A DNA stretch of 64,000 bases from positions 79,322 to 143,321 of the forward strand of contig DCZD01000002.1 of the NCBI GenBank assembly GCA_002331255.1, in the 5' to 3' direction. The notes under the pieces were generated by a model. The model was not told the origin of the DNA. It saw nothing but the letters and a program-made list of their open reading frames with translations, and ran no database searches. The DNA is from Acidimicrobiaceae bacterium UBA2093 (GTDB lineage Bacteria; Actinomycetota; Acidimicrobiia; Acidimicrobiales; Ilumatobacteraceae). The first letter of the stretch is position 1. Each line of letters begins with the position of its first letter. The position numbers and the translations under genes were made by a program. Below, piece after piece: positions 38,216-47,146 of this stretch.

Positions 38216-38740
38216 TTGTCATTGCGTGAAACAGACCCCGTCGCATGGCTCGTCGCCCATGAGGACATCCGCCAATTGGCGAGTCGTTATGCGGTGTACA
38301 TGGACATGCGCGATCTCGACAAGGTGATTGAGTTGTTCGTCCCCGATGTGAAGATCGGGAAGTCCCTGCAGGGTCGACAGGCCCTGAAGGAGAACATGGA
38401 AGGAATGCTGCGCGACTTGAAGCGGAGCATCTTGCAGGTCACGAACCATGTCATCGATGTGGTGGACGATGCGAATGCGACTGGAATCGTCAGTTGTAGG
38501 GGGGAAATTGAGCCCGTCGATTCACCTGGCAAGTGGATCGTGCAACAGATTCAGTATCACGACACGTACGCAAAGATCGATGGACGGTGGCTGTTCCTCC
38601 GACGTCGCCACATGCTGTGGTACGGCGCCGACATGTTGCAACGACCACTCGATCTTCCCGACGCGAACTGGCCGGCCAACCACTCAGGCAAAGGTGAATT
38701 GCCCGAGTGGTTCGACTCTTGGCGTCAATGGCAGTCGTGA
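38216..38740 (+). CDS. SnoaL-like (NTF2-fold) protein, possible steroid dehydratase
   Basis: A 174-residue single-domain SnoaL_4-type protein. DIRQLASRYAVYMDMRD at the N-terminus, a central NHVIDVVDD strand and TYAKIDGRWLFLRRR are the usual blocks of the fold. BaiE, the bile acid 7-alpha-dehydratase, has the same fold, size and gene neighbours (SDR, OYE, CoA ligase). The start is TTG 38216 with AGGAG five bases before. It is the last gene of the operon. Dehydratase function is an inference; the fold also includes isomerases and cyclases. Confidence 0.82.
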   Translation: MSLRETDPVAWLVAHEDIRQLASRYAVYMDMRDLDKVIELFVPDVKIGKSLQGRQALKENMEGMLRDLKRSILQVTNHVIDVVDDANATGIVSCRGEIEPVDSPGKWIVQQIQYHDTYAKIDGRWLFLRRRHMLWYGADMLQRPLDLPDANWPANHSGKGELPEWFDSWRQWQS

Positions 38741-38759
38741 TGTCGCGCGTGGTGCAGGC

Positions 38760-41093
38760 TCACTGAGCCGCCCACGCCGCCTCAAATTCGGCTTCCAGGT
38801 CGCGTTGTTCGCGACCACTCACGTCGATCATGGCGCGGTGGATGACATTAGGGAAGCGGAACTCGTCCACGTAGTTGGTTGTCGCCGGTGTGCAGTCGTC
38901 GTAGCCACAGCAGATGCCCTCACCTGCGAGTGAAAATCTCACGGGAAGGCTCCGTTCCATGTGCACGGTCGCAAGGGGTTTTCCATCGATGATGATCGAG
39001 ATGTCAGACGGTCCGGCAACACGAGGGTTCGCTCGCGCAGCAACGGCGGCTTGCGGATCGGGCTCAATCAATCGGATCTCTGCCGTCACCACATGTCGGC
39101 CGTCTGGCATCGGAGCTTTCACGGTGTGCTCGTCAACTCCGAGGTAGTTGTAAGTGAAACACGCGTGCCCGTCCTGTATGTACAGGGAGAAGCCAGCAAA
39201 ACGACCACCAGCTGCAATCAACACGCCTTCGTCTCCTTTGTCGCACGTGACATCGGCAACTAGTCGCGTCGTGCGGCGGTGCAAGAAAGGAGCGTTGGCT
39301 TCTGGCAGAGGTGCCGCACCTTGACGCAAGTGCACCGTGTCGCCGATCGGTCCTGGTGGCCGCTTCGTCGCCACGGAACGACGAGCCTGCAGTGGCAGTG
39401 CACCGTATTTCCATGCTTCGTCCCACCAGAGTTGTTTCATCATCTCAAGCCGCCCCGGCTCTGCCCCAGCGAGGTCATTGGTCTCGGCGGGGTCGGTTGC
39501 GACGTTGTAGAGCTCCCACACGTCTTGTGAATATGGTGCGTCCGGATCGTCGGTCTCGACGTACTTCAACTGTGGATGGAAGGTGACTGCTTTCCATCCC
39601 TCATGGTAAATCGCGCGACATGCAAACTGCTCGTAGTACTGAGTGCCGCGTCCCGGATGGTTGGCTGTCTCGAACGACGGGATGATGCTTGCGCCAGCCA
39701 ACGGGTCTTGGTCAATGCCATTGACTGCATCGGGCAAGTCAATTCCGGCGGCGGCAAGCACAGTTGCACCCAAGTCGACGGCGTGTACGTAACCGTGACG
39801 CAGTTGACCGGCAGCGGTATCGATGCGTGCAGGCCACGACACGAGAAGTGGGTCACCGACACCACCCTCGTGGGTCTCGCGCTTCCAGCGCTTGAACGGT
39901 GTATTGCCCGCCATCGCCCAGCCCCATGCGTAATGGGAATGACTGTCGGGTCCACCCAGTTCGTTGATCAACTCGAATGTACGTGCCTTGTCGTGAGGCA
40001 AACCATTGAAGACGAAGTTCTCGTTGAACGTGCCATGGACACCACCTTCAGATGATGCACCGTTGTCACTGCTCACCATGATGAGCGTGTTGTCGAATTC
40101 GCCGGTGTTCTTCAAGAACTCGACGACCCGGCCGATCTGATGGTCGGTGTGCGTCAGCATTCCTGCGTACACCTCCATCATGCGGGCATACACGCGCCGG
40201 TCTTCGGGTGGGCATGAGTCCCACGCCGAAACCCATGTCGGACGATCATTGAGCAATGTCGATGGCGGCATGACGCCGAGCTCTTTCTGGCGAGCGAGCA
40301 CGCGTTCGCGGTATGCATCCCATCCATCATCGAACTGACCTTTGTATGCATCGATGTAGTTGCGTGGCGCCTGGTGGGGTGAGTGGCATGCGCCGAACGC
40401 CATGTACATGAAAAATGGCTTCACTGGCTCGCCGACACGCATGTCGTTGATCATGCCGATTGCTTTGTCGACCATGTCCTCAGAGAAGTGATATCCCTCG
40501 CGGTGTTCAATGGAGTGGAGAAGTGTGTTATCCATCACAAGATCTGGCGCATACTGGTTTGTCTCTGCGCCGATGAACCCGTAATAGCGCTCGAACCCTT
40601 GGCCGAGTGGCCAACGATCGCGCGGTGCGCCGGCATGTAGTTCGTCTGCGGGCGCAAGATGCCACTTGCCGACAGCAAAGGTGGAATATCCGTTCTGTCG
40701 CAGTACTTCACTTACAAATGCGCAGCTCTTCGGAATGCGCGCATGGAAACCGGGGAAGCCCATTGCTAAGTCGGCGATGCCACCCATGCCGCAGGTGTGG
40801 TGGTTACGGCCAGTGAGGAGGCACGCGCGTGTGGGTGAGCACATCGCTGTCGTGTGGTAACGGGTGTATTGCAGCCCACCTTTGGCAAGAGCGTCGAGAT
40901 GCGGTGTTTGCATTGGGCTGCCGAAACAACCGAAGTGGCCGTACCCCACGTCATCAAGGACGATCATGAGGATGTTCGGCGACTTCGCATTCGCGCGTGG
41001 TGGCAGCGGCCATGCCGGCACGCTGTCAGCCAGCGTCTCGCCGATCTTGCCGACGAAGGGAGTGCCTTCGGGATAAGTAAGTAGTTGGTCCAT
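38760..41093 (-). CDS. Type I arylsulfatase
   Basis: A 777-residue sulfatase of the alkaline phosphatase superfamily. The CSPTR motif (Cys85) is the site of formylglycine conversion. LDDVGYGHFGCFG gives metal-binding Asp residues, and LTGRNHHTCG and VSSDNGASSEGG complete the site. There is no clear signal peptide, so it may act in the cytoplasm. The long C-terminal extension has beta-rich repeats. It is last in the 47-38.8 kb minus-strand operon, after the class II aldolase. It hydrolyses sulfate esters; a sulfated steroid is possible. No formylglycine-generating enzyme is in the window. Confidence 0.93.
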   Translation of the reverse strand: MDQLLTYPEGTPFVGKIGETLADSVPAWPLPPRANAKSPNILMIVLDDVGYGHFGCFGSPMQTPHLDALAKGGLQYTRYHTTAMCSPTRACLLTGRNHHTCGMGGIADLAMGFPGFHARIPKSCAFVSEVLRQNGYSTFAVGKWHLAPADELHAGAPRDRWPLGQGFERYYGFIGAETNQYAPDLVMDNTLLHSIEHREGYHFSEDMVDKAIGMINDMRVGEPVKPFFMYMAFGACHSPHQAPRNYIDAYKGQFDDGWDAYRERVLARQKELGVMPPSTLLNDRPTWVSAWDSCPPEDRRVYARMMEVYAGMLTHTDHQIGRVVEFLKNTGEFDNTLIMVSSDNGASSEGGVHGTFNENFVFNGLPHDKARTFELINELGGPDSHSHYAWGWAMAGNTPFKRWKRETHEGGVGDPLLVSWPARIDTAAGQLRHGYVHAVDLGATVLAAAGIDLPDAVNGIDQDPLAGASIIPSFETANHPGRGTQYYEQFACRAIYHEGWKAVTFHPQLKYVETDDPDAPYSQDVWELYNVATDPAETNDLAGAEPGRLEMMKQLWWDEAWKYGALPLQARRSVATKRPPGPIGDTVHLRQGAAPLPEANAPFLHRRTTRLVADVTCDKGDEGVLIAAGGRFAGFSLYIQDGHACFTYNYLGVDEHTVKAPMPDGRHVVTAEIRLIEPDPQAAVAARANPRVAGPSDISIIIDGKPLATVHMERSLPVRFSLAGEGICCGYDDCTPATTNYVDEFRFPNVIHRAMIDVSGREQRDLEAEFEAAWAAQ

Positions 41094-41149
41094 GGTCCCT
41101 CCAGTGGATGGTTCGATTGTTGGCGTTGTGAACGTTTGAAAGTGATCCG

Positions 41150-41887
41150 TTAACGAGGTCCACCAGCAAGAATCGACGGATCTTTCCGAAGTTCACGACG
41201 AGCCATCGCTTCGAAGAAGCCGATGAAACCGTCTCCATCGCTGTTACGGAAGCGTTCTTGAACTTGACTTGCGAGTGGCGTCCCACCGCCGATGGATTCG
41301 ACGTACCAAGCGTGCTGACAACGTTGCTCGAGCGCAACGGCACGCTGGTGAACGGCGCGAATACTCTTGCCTGTCACGAAGACTCCGTGATTGGCGAGAA
41401 GAGCCATATCAGCGTCACCCATTGCGGTCGCCGCAGCCATCGCTGAGTCCATGTCATTTACTGCCGACTTGTATTCGTCAACGAGGGTTACAGTTCCTCC
41501 GCCAAGCGCGCTTGACTGGTCATAGGGTGGCGGCACCCGACCAGCGTTTGCGAATGTCGTTCCGTATAACGGGTGGTTATGCATGGCAACGATGACATCA
41601 TCGCGTAGGCGATGAAGAGCAACGTGCAACGGAATTCCAAGCGGAACGTCCCATTTTCCGGCAATTTTGTTGCCATCTTTGTCCATCACCAACACGTCAT
41701 CTGGTCCGAACTCATCCCACACGAGTGGCCACGGGTTAACTAGGTACGTGTCATCTGGCTGTTTGTAAGTGATGTGACCAGCTAGATGATCGTCGTATCC
41801 CTCCTGCATGAGTGTGCGTGCAAGCAATACAACGAGTTGCCGCGGGCCAAGATCGGGCAAGAGGCGAGCGGGCGAGAAGGCGACCAT
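41150..41887 (-). CDS. Class II aldolase/adducin family protein
   Basis: The 245-residue protein has the zinc-binding histidines of class II aldolases in MHNHPLYGT and LLANHGVFVTG, with DHLAGHITYK near the N-terminus. Family members cleave or decarboxylate aldol-type substrates. The ATG shares a base with the stop of the amidohydrolase gene (TGATG), so it is coupled to it. The carbon source is unknown; adducin-like members in catabolic clusters often act on hydroxy-oxo acids. Confidence 0.88.
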   Translation of the reverse strand: MVAFSPARLLPDLGPRQLVVLLARTLMQEGYDDHLAGHITYKQPDDTYLVNPWPLVWDEFGPDDVLVMDKDGNKIAGKWDVPLGIPLHVALHRLRDDVIVAMHNHPLYGTTFANAGRVPPPYDQSSALGGGTVTLVDEYKSAVNDMDSAMAAATAMGDADMALLANHGVFVTGKSIRAVHQRAVALEQRCQHAWYVESIGGGTPLASQVQERFRNSDGDGFIGFFEAMARRELRKDPSILAGGPR

Positions 41888-43092
41888 CAATTGACCGCCG
41901 GCAACACTTCAAGTGGAAGTGGGTGTCGGTATAGGCGGGATGCATTCTCGCTGCAGAGTTTGCGAAGCACTTGTGGAGGTAGATGGCCCCATGCCTTCTT
42001 TAGTTCTGCCTGAGTGTCTGGCCATGTGCTGTCACCGTGTGGGTAGTCAACTTCGACCATGATGTGGTCCTCACCAATGACGTCGTACAAGTCGATGGTG
42101 CTCGGGTCATCAATGGTGCAGAAGTAGAAGTTGCGGCGCAGGATCTCTGCTGGTCGTAGGTCCCAACCACGACCGTAACCACTTCGATCGACGACGTTTT
42201 CGAGGCGGTCGATCAGCATCGGGACCCATCCGATGCCCCCTTCGCTCATCGCTATCTTCAGTGTCGGGAATCGGTATCCGTATCCACTCCATAGCCATTC
42301 GGCACAAGCATTCAATGACAGTTGACCAAACATCGTGGCGCCAAGTTGAAGTGCGGGTGCCGCTTCAGGAAGTGGGTACATACCGCTTGAGCCCACATGC
42401 AAGGAGATGACGGTGTCGGTCTCAACGCATGCTTCGATGACAGGATCCCACCAACCCGTGAAAATTGACGGCAGTCCAACGTTATGCGGACGCTCAGGCA
42501 ACGTCACCGTTGTGAAACCGCGCGTAGCATTTCGGCGAATCTCTTCAGCCGCTAAGTGTGCGTCGGCAAGATAGGTGATGCCACAACGAATGATGCGCTC
42601 TGGGTACGGAGCCCACCATTCTTCGTGCATCCAATCGTTCCATGCGCGCGTCACAGCGAGGCCCAAGTCAGGATTGGCACACGCGCTGAAGACTCGACCG
42701 GCGAAGCCGGCAATCTGCGATGGGAAGTTGAGTGACGCCCAGCACCCGATCACGTCCATGTCTTTGACACGTTCATGGATATCCCAGCAGCCACGACGCA
42801 TGTCTTCGAAACGCGTTGGCTCAAGTGACCGCGCTTCTGGCCGACGCCCGGCGACAGCGTTCATGCCCACTTGCGAAAAAGTCTGTCCGTCGAACTGCCA
42901 CACCTGGTGTCCGTGCTCGTTCACGACCAACGAAGGAGCGTCCGCTTGGAGCTGGGATGGCAAGCGTCCGTCGAACATGTCAGGTGGCTCAACCAAGTGA
43001 TCGTCGACGGAGATAAGTGTGTAATGCACCGGTCGCGCTTCCGGGTCGGGAAGCAGCACGTCTGAGTTGGTATCGCCGATGACGTAGGTCAT
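41887..43092 (-). CDS. Amidohydrolase 2 family protein (ACMSD-type), paralogue A
   Basis: The 401-residue TIM-barrel hydrolase starts with the metal region ISVDDHLVEPPDMF and ends with MVEVDYPHGDSTWPD, where the last metal Asp sits. ISLHVGSSGMY and MSEGGIGWVPMLIDR are conserved blocks. Family members are metal-dependent decarboxylases or hydrolases. It is one of three paralogues in the window (45.8 and 61.3 kb). It overlaps the acyl-CoA synthetase gene by ATGA and the aldolase gene by TGATG. A ring-cleavage or decarboxylation step is plausible. Confidence 0.88.
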   Translation of the reverse strand: MTYVIGDTNSDVLLPDPEARPVHYTLISVDDHLVEPPDMFDGRLPSQLQADAPSLVVNEHGHQVWQFDGQTFSQVGMNAVAGRRPEARSLEPTRFEDMRRGCWDIHERVKDMDVIGCWASLNFPSQIAGFAGRVFSACANPDLGLAVTRAWNDWMHEEWWAPYPERIIRCGITYLADAHLAAEEIRRNATRGFTTVTLPERPHNVGLPSIFTGWWDPVIEACVETDTVISLHVGSSGMYPLPEAAPALQLGATMFGQLSLNACAEWLWSGYGYRFPTLKIAMSEGGIGWVPMLIDRLENVVDRSGYGRGWDLRPAEILRRNFYFCTIDDPSTIDLYDVIGEDHIMVEVDYPHGDSTWPDTQAELKKAWGHLPPQVLRKLCSENASRLYRHPLPLEVLPAVN

Positions 43093-44789
43093 GAGATTGC
43101 TCCAGAGGGAAGGAAACTGACGCGACTATTGTCCACGAACTGGCGGTGTAGCGCATCCTTCAGCTCGGAACTGAACGGCTCGAGCGGCGCCCCAGGAGTG
43201 GCGCGCCAATACATAGGCTCGTTGACCAGCCACGATTCGACCCGCAGTGGCTGCTTATTAACCTTGTTATTGGCCGTCAACGGGATGCTCGTCGCGACCC
43301 GCACGAACCGAGGTGCCCATTTCGTGCCGAGGTCTTTTTGCTGAGTGAGGAATGAGTCGAAAGCCCGAGTATCGAATGTCGCCCCCGGAGCCATCTCTAA
43401 TGCCGCCATGACCTGATCGCCTGTCCGCGGGTCCGGCACTGCGTAGACCGCAACCATGACGACACCGGGGAAGCGACGGAGAATCTCCTCAATCGGTGAC
43501 GATGCAAAGTTTTCGCTGTCGACGCGCAACCAGTCGGCATTACGACCCGCGAAATAAAAGAAGCCAGCCGCATCGCGATAGCCGAGATCGCCACTCCAGA
43601 ACCAACCACCCCGCATGCGCGACTCGGAGGCTTCCTTGTTGTTGTAGTAGCCCTCGAATGCTTGTCCTGGATTTCTGTTGACAAGCTCGCCGATGGCTTC
43701 CGTGGGATTTAGTAACGCGCCATGTTGATCAAATTCTGCTCGTGCACATTCTTCGCCGGTCTCCGAGTTCACGACCGCAATGTCATCGACAGGATTACGA
43801 GGAAGACCTAGTGACCCTGGCGGCGATTCTGGGGTGAGGCCGATGATGACGCCGTTCTCACTGCTGCCGTAGCTCTCGATGAGTTTGCACTTGAATCGCT
43901 CTTCGAACAATTTCCGGTCGAGGATGCTCGCTTCAGTTCCGAAACCTGCGCGCAAGTTGTTCTTCGCATCGAACTGAGTCTCGGGTTGGGCGAGGATGTA
44001 AGCGATGGTTCGCCCGACATAGGTGAAAAACGTTGCGTTGTGTTCACGAATGTCATCGAGGAACTTCGACGCAGAAAACTTGCGACGCAACACCACAGTT
44101 GCGCCGAAATGCAGAGCCGATGACCACAAGGCCATCAGTGCATTTCCATGGAAGAGTGGCATGGGTGAGTAGCAGATGTCATCACGGGTGACGCCGGTGA
44201 TCTCGGACGCCCTGATGCCGGATATGGCCATGCGTGCAGTGCTACACACGACCAACTTTGGAGCGCTGGTACTGCCGCTGGTGAACAGCAGGAAGAGAGG
44301 TGCCGCAGGGCTCGGGTCGTCTTCCGGAGCCTGCACGCCGACGTCTGCATGTTGGGCGAGCAGCGCGCGGTATTCATCGGAGTCGACGAACAAAGTGGTG
44401 TGCACTGCGCCGAGGTCGAGGCCTTCGAGTAAATGCCGACTCTGAGTGTCTGTGATGATGAGTTGACAGTCGGCGTGTCTGATGTCCTTGGCGAGTTCTT
44501 CACCTCGACGCGTGGGGTTGATGCCGACGATTGCTCCGCCAGCAAATGCTGCACCACCGGCCAACAACAAGTACTCAGGCGTGTTCTCTAGCAGTACGCC
44601 AATGTGGGGAATTCCTGGCCGAAGAAGTTTGCCTAGCATCGCGCCGCGCACTGCCGACTGCAGGGCTACGTCGTTCCAGGTGTACCGCTCATTGTCGAGT
44701 ACGTAACCCATGCGGTCATCACCGAGTCGGGCACGAAGTTGCGACGCGACCGTCGGAATGGACGTCGGATCAATTCCGTTCAACGCCAT
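43089..44789 (-). CDS. Acyl-CoA synthetase (FadD17-like), with altered P-loop
   Basis: A 566-residue AMP-forming ligase, clearly a paralogue of the one at 34.8 kb (VGINPTRRGEELAKD; SYGSSENGVIIG; SGDLGYRDAAGFFYFAGRN; ANNKVNK with the catalytic Lys). The P-loop reads TSGSTSAPK (170-178): the otherwise invariant Gly after Thr is Ser175. This could slow adenylation or reflect a shifted substrate. It is coupled to the amidohydrolase downstream by ATGA and lies 37 bases after the cyclase gene in the same operon. Confidence 0.9.
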   Translation of the reverse strand: MALNGIDPTSIPTVASQLRARLGDDRMGYVLDNERYTWNDVALQSAVRGAMLGKLLRPGIPHIGVLLENTPEYLLLAGGAAFAGGAIVGINPTRRGEELAKDIRHADCQLIITDTQSRHLLEGLDLGAVHTTLFVDSDEYRALLAQHADVGVQAPEDDPSPAAPLFLLFTSGSTSAPKLVVCSTARMAISGIRASEITGVTRDDICYSPMPLFHGNALMALWSSALHFGATVVLRRKFSASKFLDDIREHNATFFTYVGRTIAYILAQPETQFDAKNNLRAGFGTEASILDRKLFEERFKCKLIESYGSSENGVIIGLTPESPPGSLGLPRNPVDDIAVVNSETGEECARAEFDQHGALLNPTEAIGELVNRNPGQAFEGYYNNKEASESRMRGGWFWSGDLGYRDAAGFFYFAGRNADWLRVDSENFASSPIEEILRRFPGVVMVAVYAVPDPRTGDQVMAALEMAPGATFDTRAFDSFLTQQKDLGTKWAPRFVRVATSIPLTANNKVNKQPLRVESWLVNEPMYWRATPGAPLEPFSSELKDALHRQFVDNSRVSFLPSGAIS

Positions 44790-44826
44790 ATGCGAATTCC
44801 CCCGTGTTGTGTACGACTGTTTGCCG

Positions 44827-45759
44827 CTATTTGACCGCCACCGGATTCACCATCGACCCCGTTCCTCGGGTGATGGGCTCTGGTGAAGCGTTCAGCAAGA
44901 AATCGTATTGCCCGTCGCGGGCACAGTCCTCAGCCAGTTCTTCGAGGTTCCAGTTCTGGCCTTGAATCATCCCCATATGCACGAGGTGTAGGAAGTGCAC
45001 AGGCAGCCAGGCCTCCTTGCTCTCGCACGGGAAGACCTCGAAGATGAGGTTGTCCAGCGCAAGGGCAGCGACGCTGTGGCGATGCATCCACTCAGCGGCA
45101 TGAATTCCTGGACCAGGGGCCGTGATGGCGTAATTCAGTCTGTCGCCACTCAGAAAGACCTGCATGTGGCCAGTACGCAACAGAATGATGTCGCCTGGTT
45201 GGACCGTGAGTCCGGTGAGTGCCAGTGCAGCATCGAGATCATCGGGCCCGATGGCGTGACCACCTGGAAGTCGGTCTACCCCGCGAGCGCGTGCGACGTC
45301 GAGCAAAATACCGCGACTGACAATTGTTGAGATTGCATCGATACCGCAAAGGTCAGCACCTTCAGAGGTGATAGCCGATGCGGGGTGGCCGTTGTACAAG
45401 TGACCGTCAAGACTTGCGTGCGATAACGCATCCCAGTGCGTGCACGCTTGCACGCCCATCGTGATCGCATCATCGTTCCAACATCCGGTGCTTCCGGGTT
45501 GCGATGGTTCGTTGACCATCACCATCGTGTGCACAGGATTGTCACGACCCTTGACGAAGCCCATTTGTGGACCGTTCTCGTCGAGTGGAAGTCCGAGTGC
45601 GAACGCACGTCCGGTTCGCACTGATTTCACTCCGCGCAGTCGCGCGGCATCGTCGACGAAGTTCAATGTACCCAGTTGATCGTCGCTACCCCAGCGACCC
45701 CAATTGTTGACTTTCTTGGCTATTACCTCGACATGTTCAGGAAGCGGCACCCCCGTCAC
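44827..45759 (-). CDS. Cyclase family protein (kynurenine formamidase-like metal hydrolase)
   Basis: The 310-residue protein has the metal motif THWDALSH (His108, Asp110, His114) of the cyclase family, which includes kynurenine formamidase and isatin hydrolase. AGDIILLRTGH and a C-terminal LHLVHMGMIQGQNW block match the larger members. These enzymes hydrolyse cyclic or linear amides or lactams. It lies 12 bases after the amidohydrolase and 37 before the acyl-CoA synthetase gene. Ring opening by hydrolysis is a reasonable guess; the substrate is unknown. Confidence 0.87.
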   Translation of the reverse strand: MTGVPLPEHVEVIAKKVNNWGRWGSDDQLGTLNFVDDAARLRGVKSVRTGRAFALGLPLDENGPQMGFVKGRDNPVHTMVMVNEPSQPGSTGCWNDDAITMGVQACTHWDALSHASLDGHLYNGHPASAITSEGADLCGIDAISTIVSRGILLDVARARGVDRLPGGHAIGPDDLDAALALTGLTVQPGDIILLRTGHMQVFLSGDRLNYAITAPGPGIHAAEWMHRHSVAALALDNLIFEVFPCESKEAWLPVHFLHLVHMGMIQGQNWNLEELAEDCARDGQYDFLLNASPEPITRGTGSMVNPVAVK

Positions 45760-45771
45760 CGCACTCTCTGA

Positions 45772-47025
45772 CTAAGGCTTGCGCCAACGACCCGTGACCG
45801 GGTCGAGGTTCAACATCTTGATGGCATTGCCACGTGCCAACTTGTAGACCAGTTCGTCGGAGAGGTCTTGCACCTGCTCTTCGAAGATCTTCTTCGAGAA
45901 TGGCCACGTGCTGTCGGTGTGTGGGTAGTCCGTTTCAAACGTGACGTTGTCTTCGCCGATGCGGTGCAGGCTCTCGAGACCGTGACGGTCGCGATAGAAG
46001 CAGCCGTAGATCTGACGGTGCCAGTAGGTGCTCGGTGGTTCAGGAATGAGTTCCTTTACTCCGCCCCATGCACGGTGCTCGTGCCACACATCGTCGGCGC
46101 GTTCGAGGATGTAGGGCACCCAACCGATCTGGCCTTCGCTGTACGCCAACTTCAAATTCGGATGGCGTACGAGAACTCCGCTGAAGAGGAAGTCCGAGAG
46201 CGAGCTCATCGCGTTACCGAAGCTGAGTGTGGCTGCAACTGCGGGCGGAGCGTCGGACGAGGTTGCTGGCATCTGGCTGGAAGAACCGATGTGCATGCAG
46301 ATGATGGTGTTGGTTTCTTCGCAAGCTTCGAAGAATGGTTCCCAATAGCCGCTATGCAGCGTGGGTAGTCCGAGCTTCGCGGTAATTTCCGAAAAGGCAA
46401 CGGCTGTTGCGCCACGCGCGGCGTTCTTGCGAATTTCCTCGGCAGCGAGTTGCACGTCCCACAGTGGGATGAGCGGAAGTGGAATGAGGCGACCATCAGA
46501 GTCTCCGCACCACTCTTCGATCATCCAGTCGTTGTATGCGCGGACGCATGCAAGTGCGAGATCCTTGTCTTTGCGCTCTGCGAATGTCTGACCACAGAAG
46601 CGGGGCATGGTGGGGAAGCACAGGGAACCTTCGACGTGATCGGCGTCCATGTCTTTGAGCCGTTCTTTCGGGTCATAGCAACCAGGACGCATCTCGTCGT
46701 AGGTGATGGGCGAGAGTGTCATGTCGTCACGCTCGAAACCAACTGCTGCTACGTGGCGCTTGTGCGGCTGAACCAAGTCTTCGTAGAACCAGGTGTCGGC
46801 TTTCGGCTTCGAGTCATCCCACTCGATGTCGTATTGCGTGCCGCCTTTGTAGACCATGTTGCCAATTCCGCGGCGCTCGACGCGCGGAAGGTTCGGGTGA
46901 TCGCGGAACTTCGGGTCGATCCATCGCTCAAAGATGTGCGGAGGTTCAACAACGTGATCGTCGACGCTGATGATTTTTGGAATCTCGCGTCCGCTCGTTC
47001 TGTCGCCTGCGGTGTTCTCAGCCAT
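45772..47025 (-). CDS. Amidohydrolase 2 family protein, paralogue B
   Basis: A 417-residue ACMSD-type amidohydrolase. Blocks are ISVDDHVVEPPHIF near the N-terminus, CMHIGSSSQMP, YSEGQIGWVPYILERADD and FETDYPHTDSTWPF. It is much closer to the 61.3 kb protein than to the 41.9 kb one. It heads the minus-strand operon that runs through cyclase, acyl-CoA synthetase, a second amidohydrolase and aldolase to the sulfatase. Two operator-like palindromes lie 25-78 bases upstream of its ATG, so the operon should be repressed by the shared regulator. Confidence 0.9.
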   Translation of the reverse strand: MAENTAGDRTSGREIPKIISVDDHVVEPPHIFERWIDPKFRDHPNLPRVERRGIGNMVYKGGTQYDIEWDDSKPKADTWFYEDLVQPHKRHVAAVGFERDDMTLSPITYDEMRPGCYDPKERLKDMDADHVEGSLCFPTMPRFCGQTFAERKDKDLALACVRAYNDWMIEEWCGDSDGRLIPLPLIPLWDVQLAAEEIRKNAARGATAVAFSEITAKLGLPTLHSGYWEPFFEACEETNTIICMHIGSSSQMPATSSDAPPAVAATLSFGNAMSSLSDFLFSGVLVRHPNLKLAYSEGQIGWVPYILERADDVWHEHRAWGGVKELIPEPPSTYWHRQIYGCFYRDRHGLESLHRIGEDNVTFETDYPHTDSTWPFSKKIFEEQVQDLSDELVYKLARGNAIKMLNLDPVTGRWRKP

Positions 47026-47049
47026 GACTGTCCCTTCGCGCTCACCACA

Positions 47050-47066
47050 ACTTCCGAAACGTCAGA
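47050..47066. promoter_or_regulatory. Degenerate operator copy, proximal site of the 47 kb operon
   Basis: The 17-mer ending in CGTCAGA agrees with operator 3 (52880) at 13 of 17 positions, with a perfect right half and a decayed left half. It lies 25 bases before the amidohydrolase ATG and 37 bases, centre to centre, from the better copy at 47087. It could support cooperative binding. Confidence 0.45.
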
Positions 47067-47086
47067 AATGCTTGTGGTTGGTACTT

Positions 47087-47103
47087 TCTGACACGGTATC
47101 AGA
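47087..47103. promoter_or_regulatory. Operator palindrome 2 (TetR-type) of the 47 kb operon
   Basis: TCTGACACGGTATCAGA has halves TCTGACAC and GTATCAGA that match as a palindrome except at one position. The outer TTTCTGA/TCAGAAA arms equal those of the other sites while the centre differs. It lies 61 bases before the amidohydrolase ATG. Confidence 0.65.
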
Positions 47104-47146
47104 AACTTTTCCGGAGCCGCTAGGGGAGCAGCAAACTAACGGGCGT

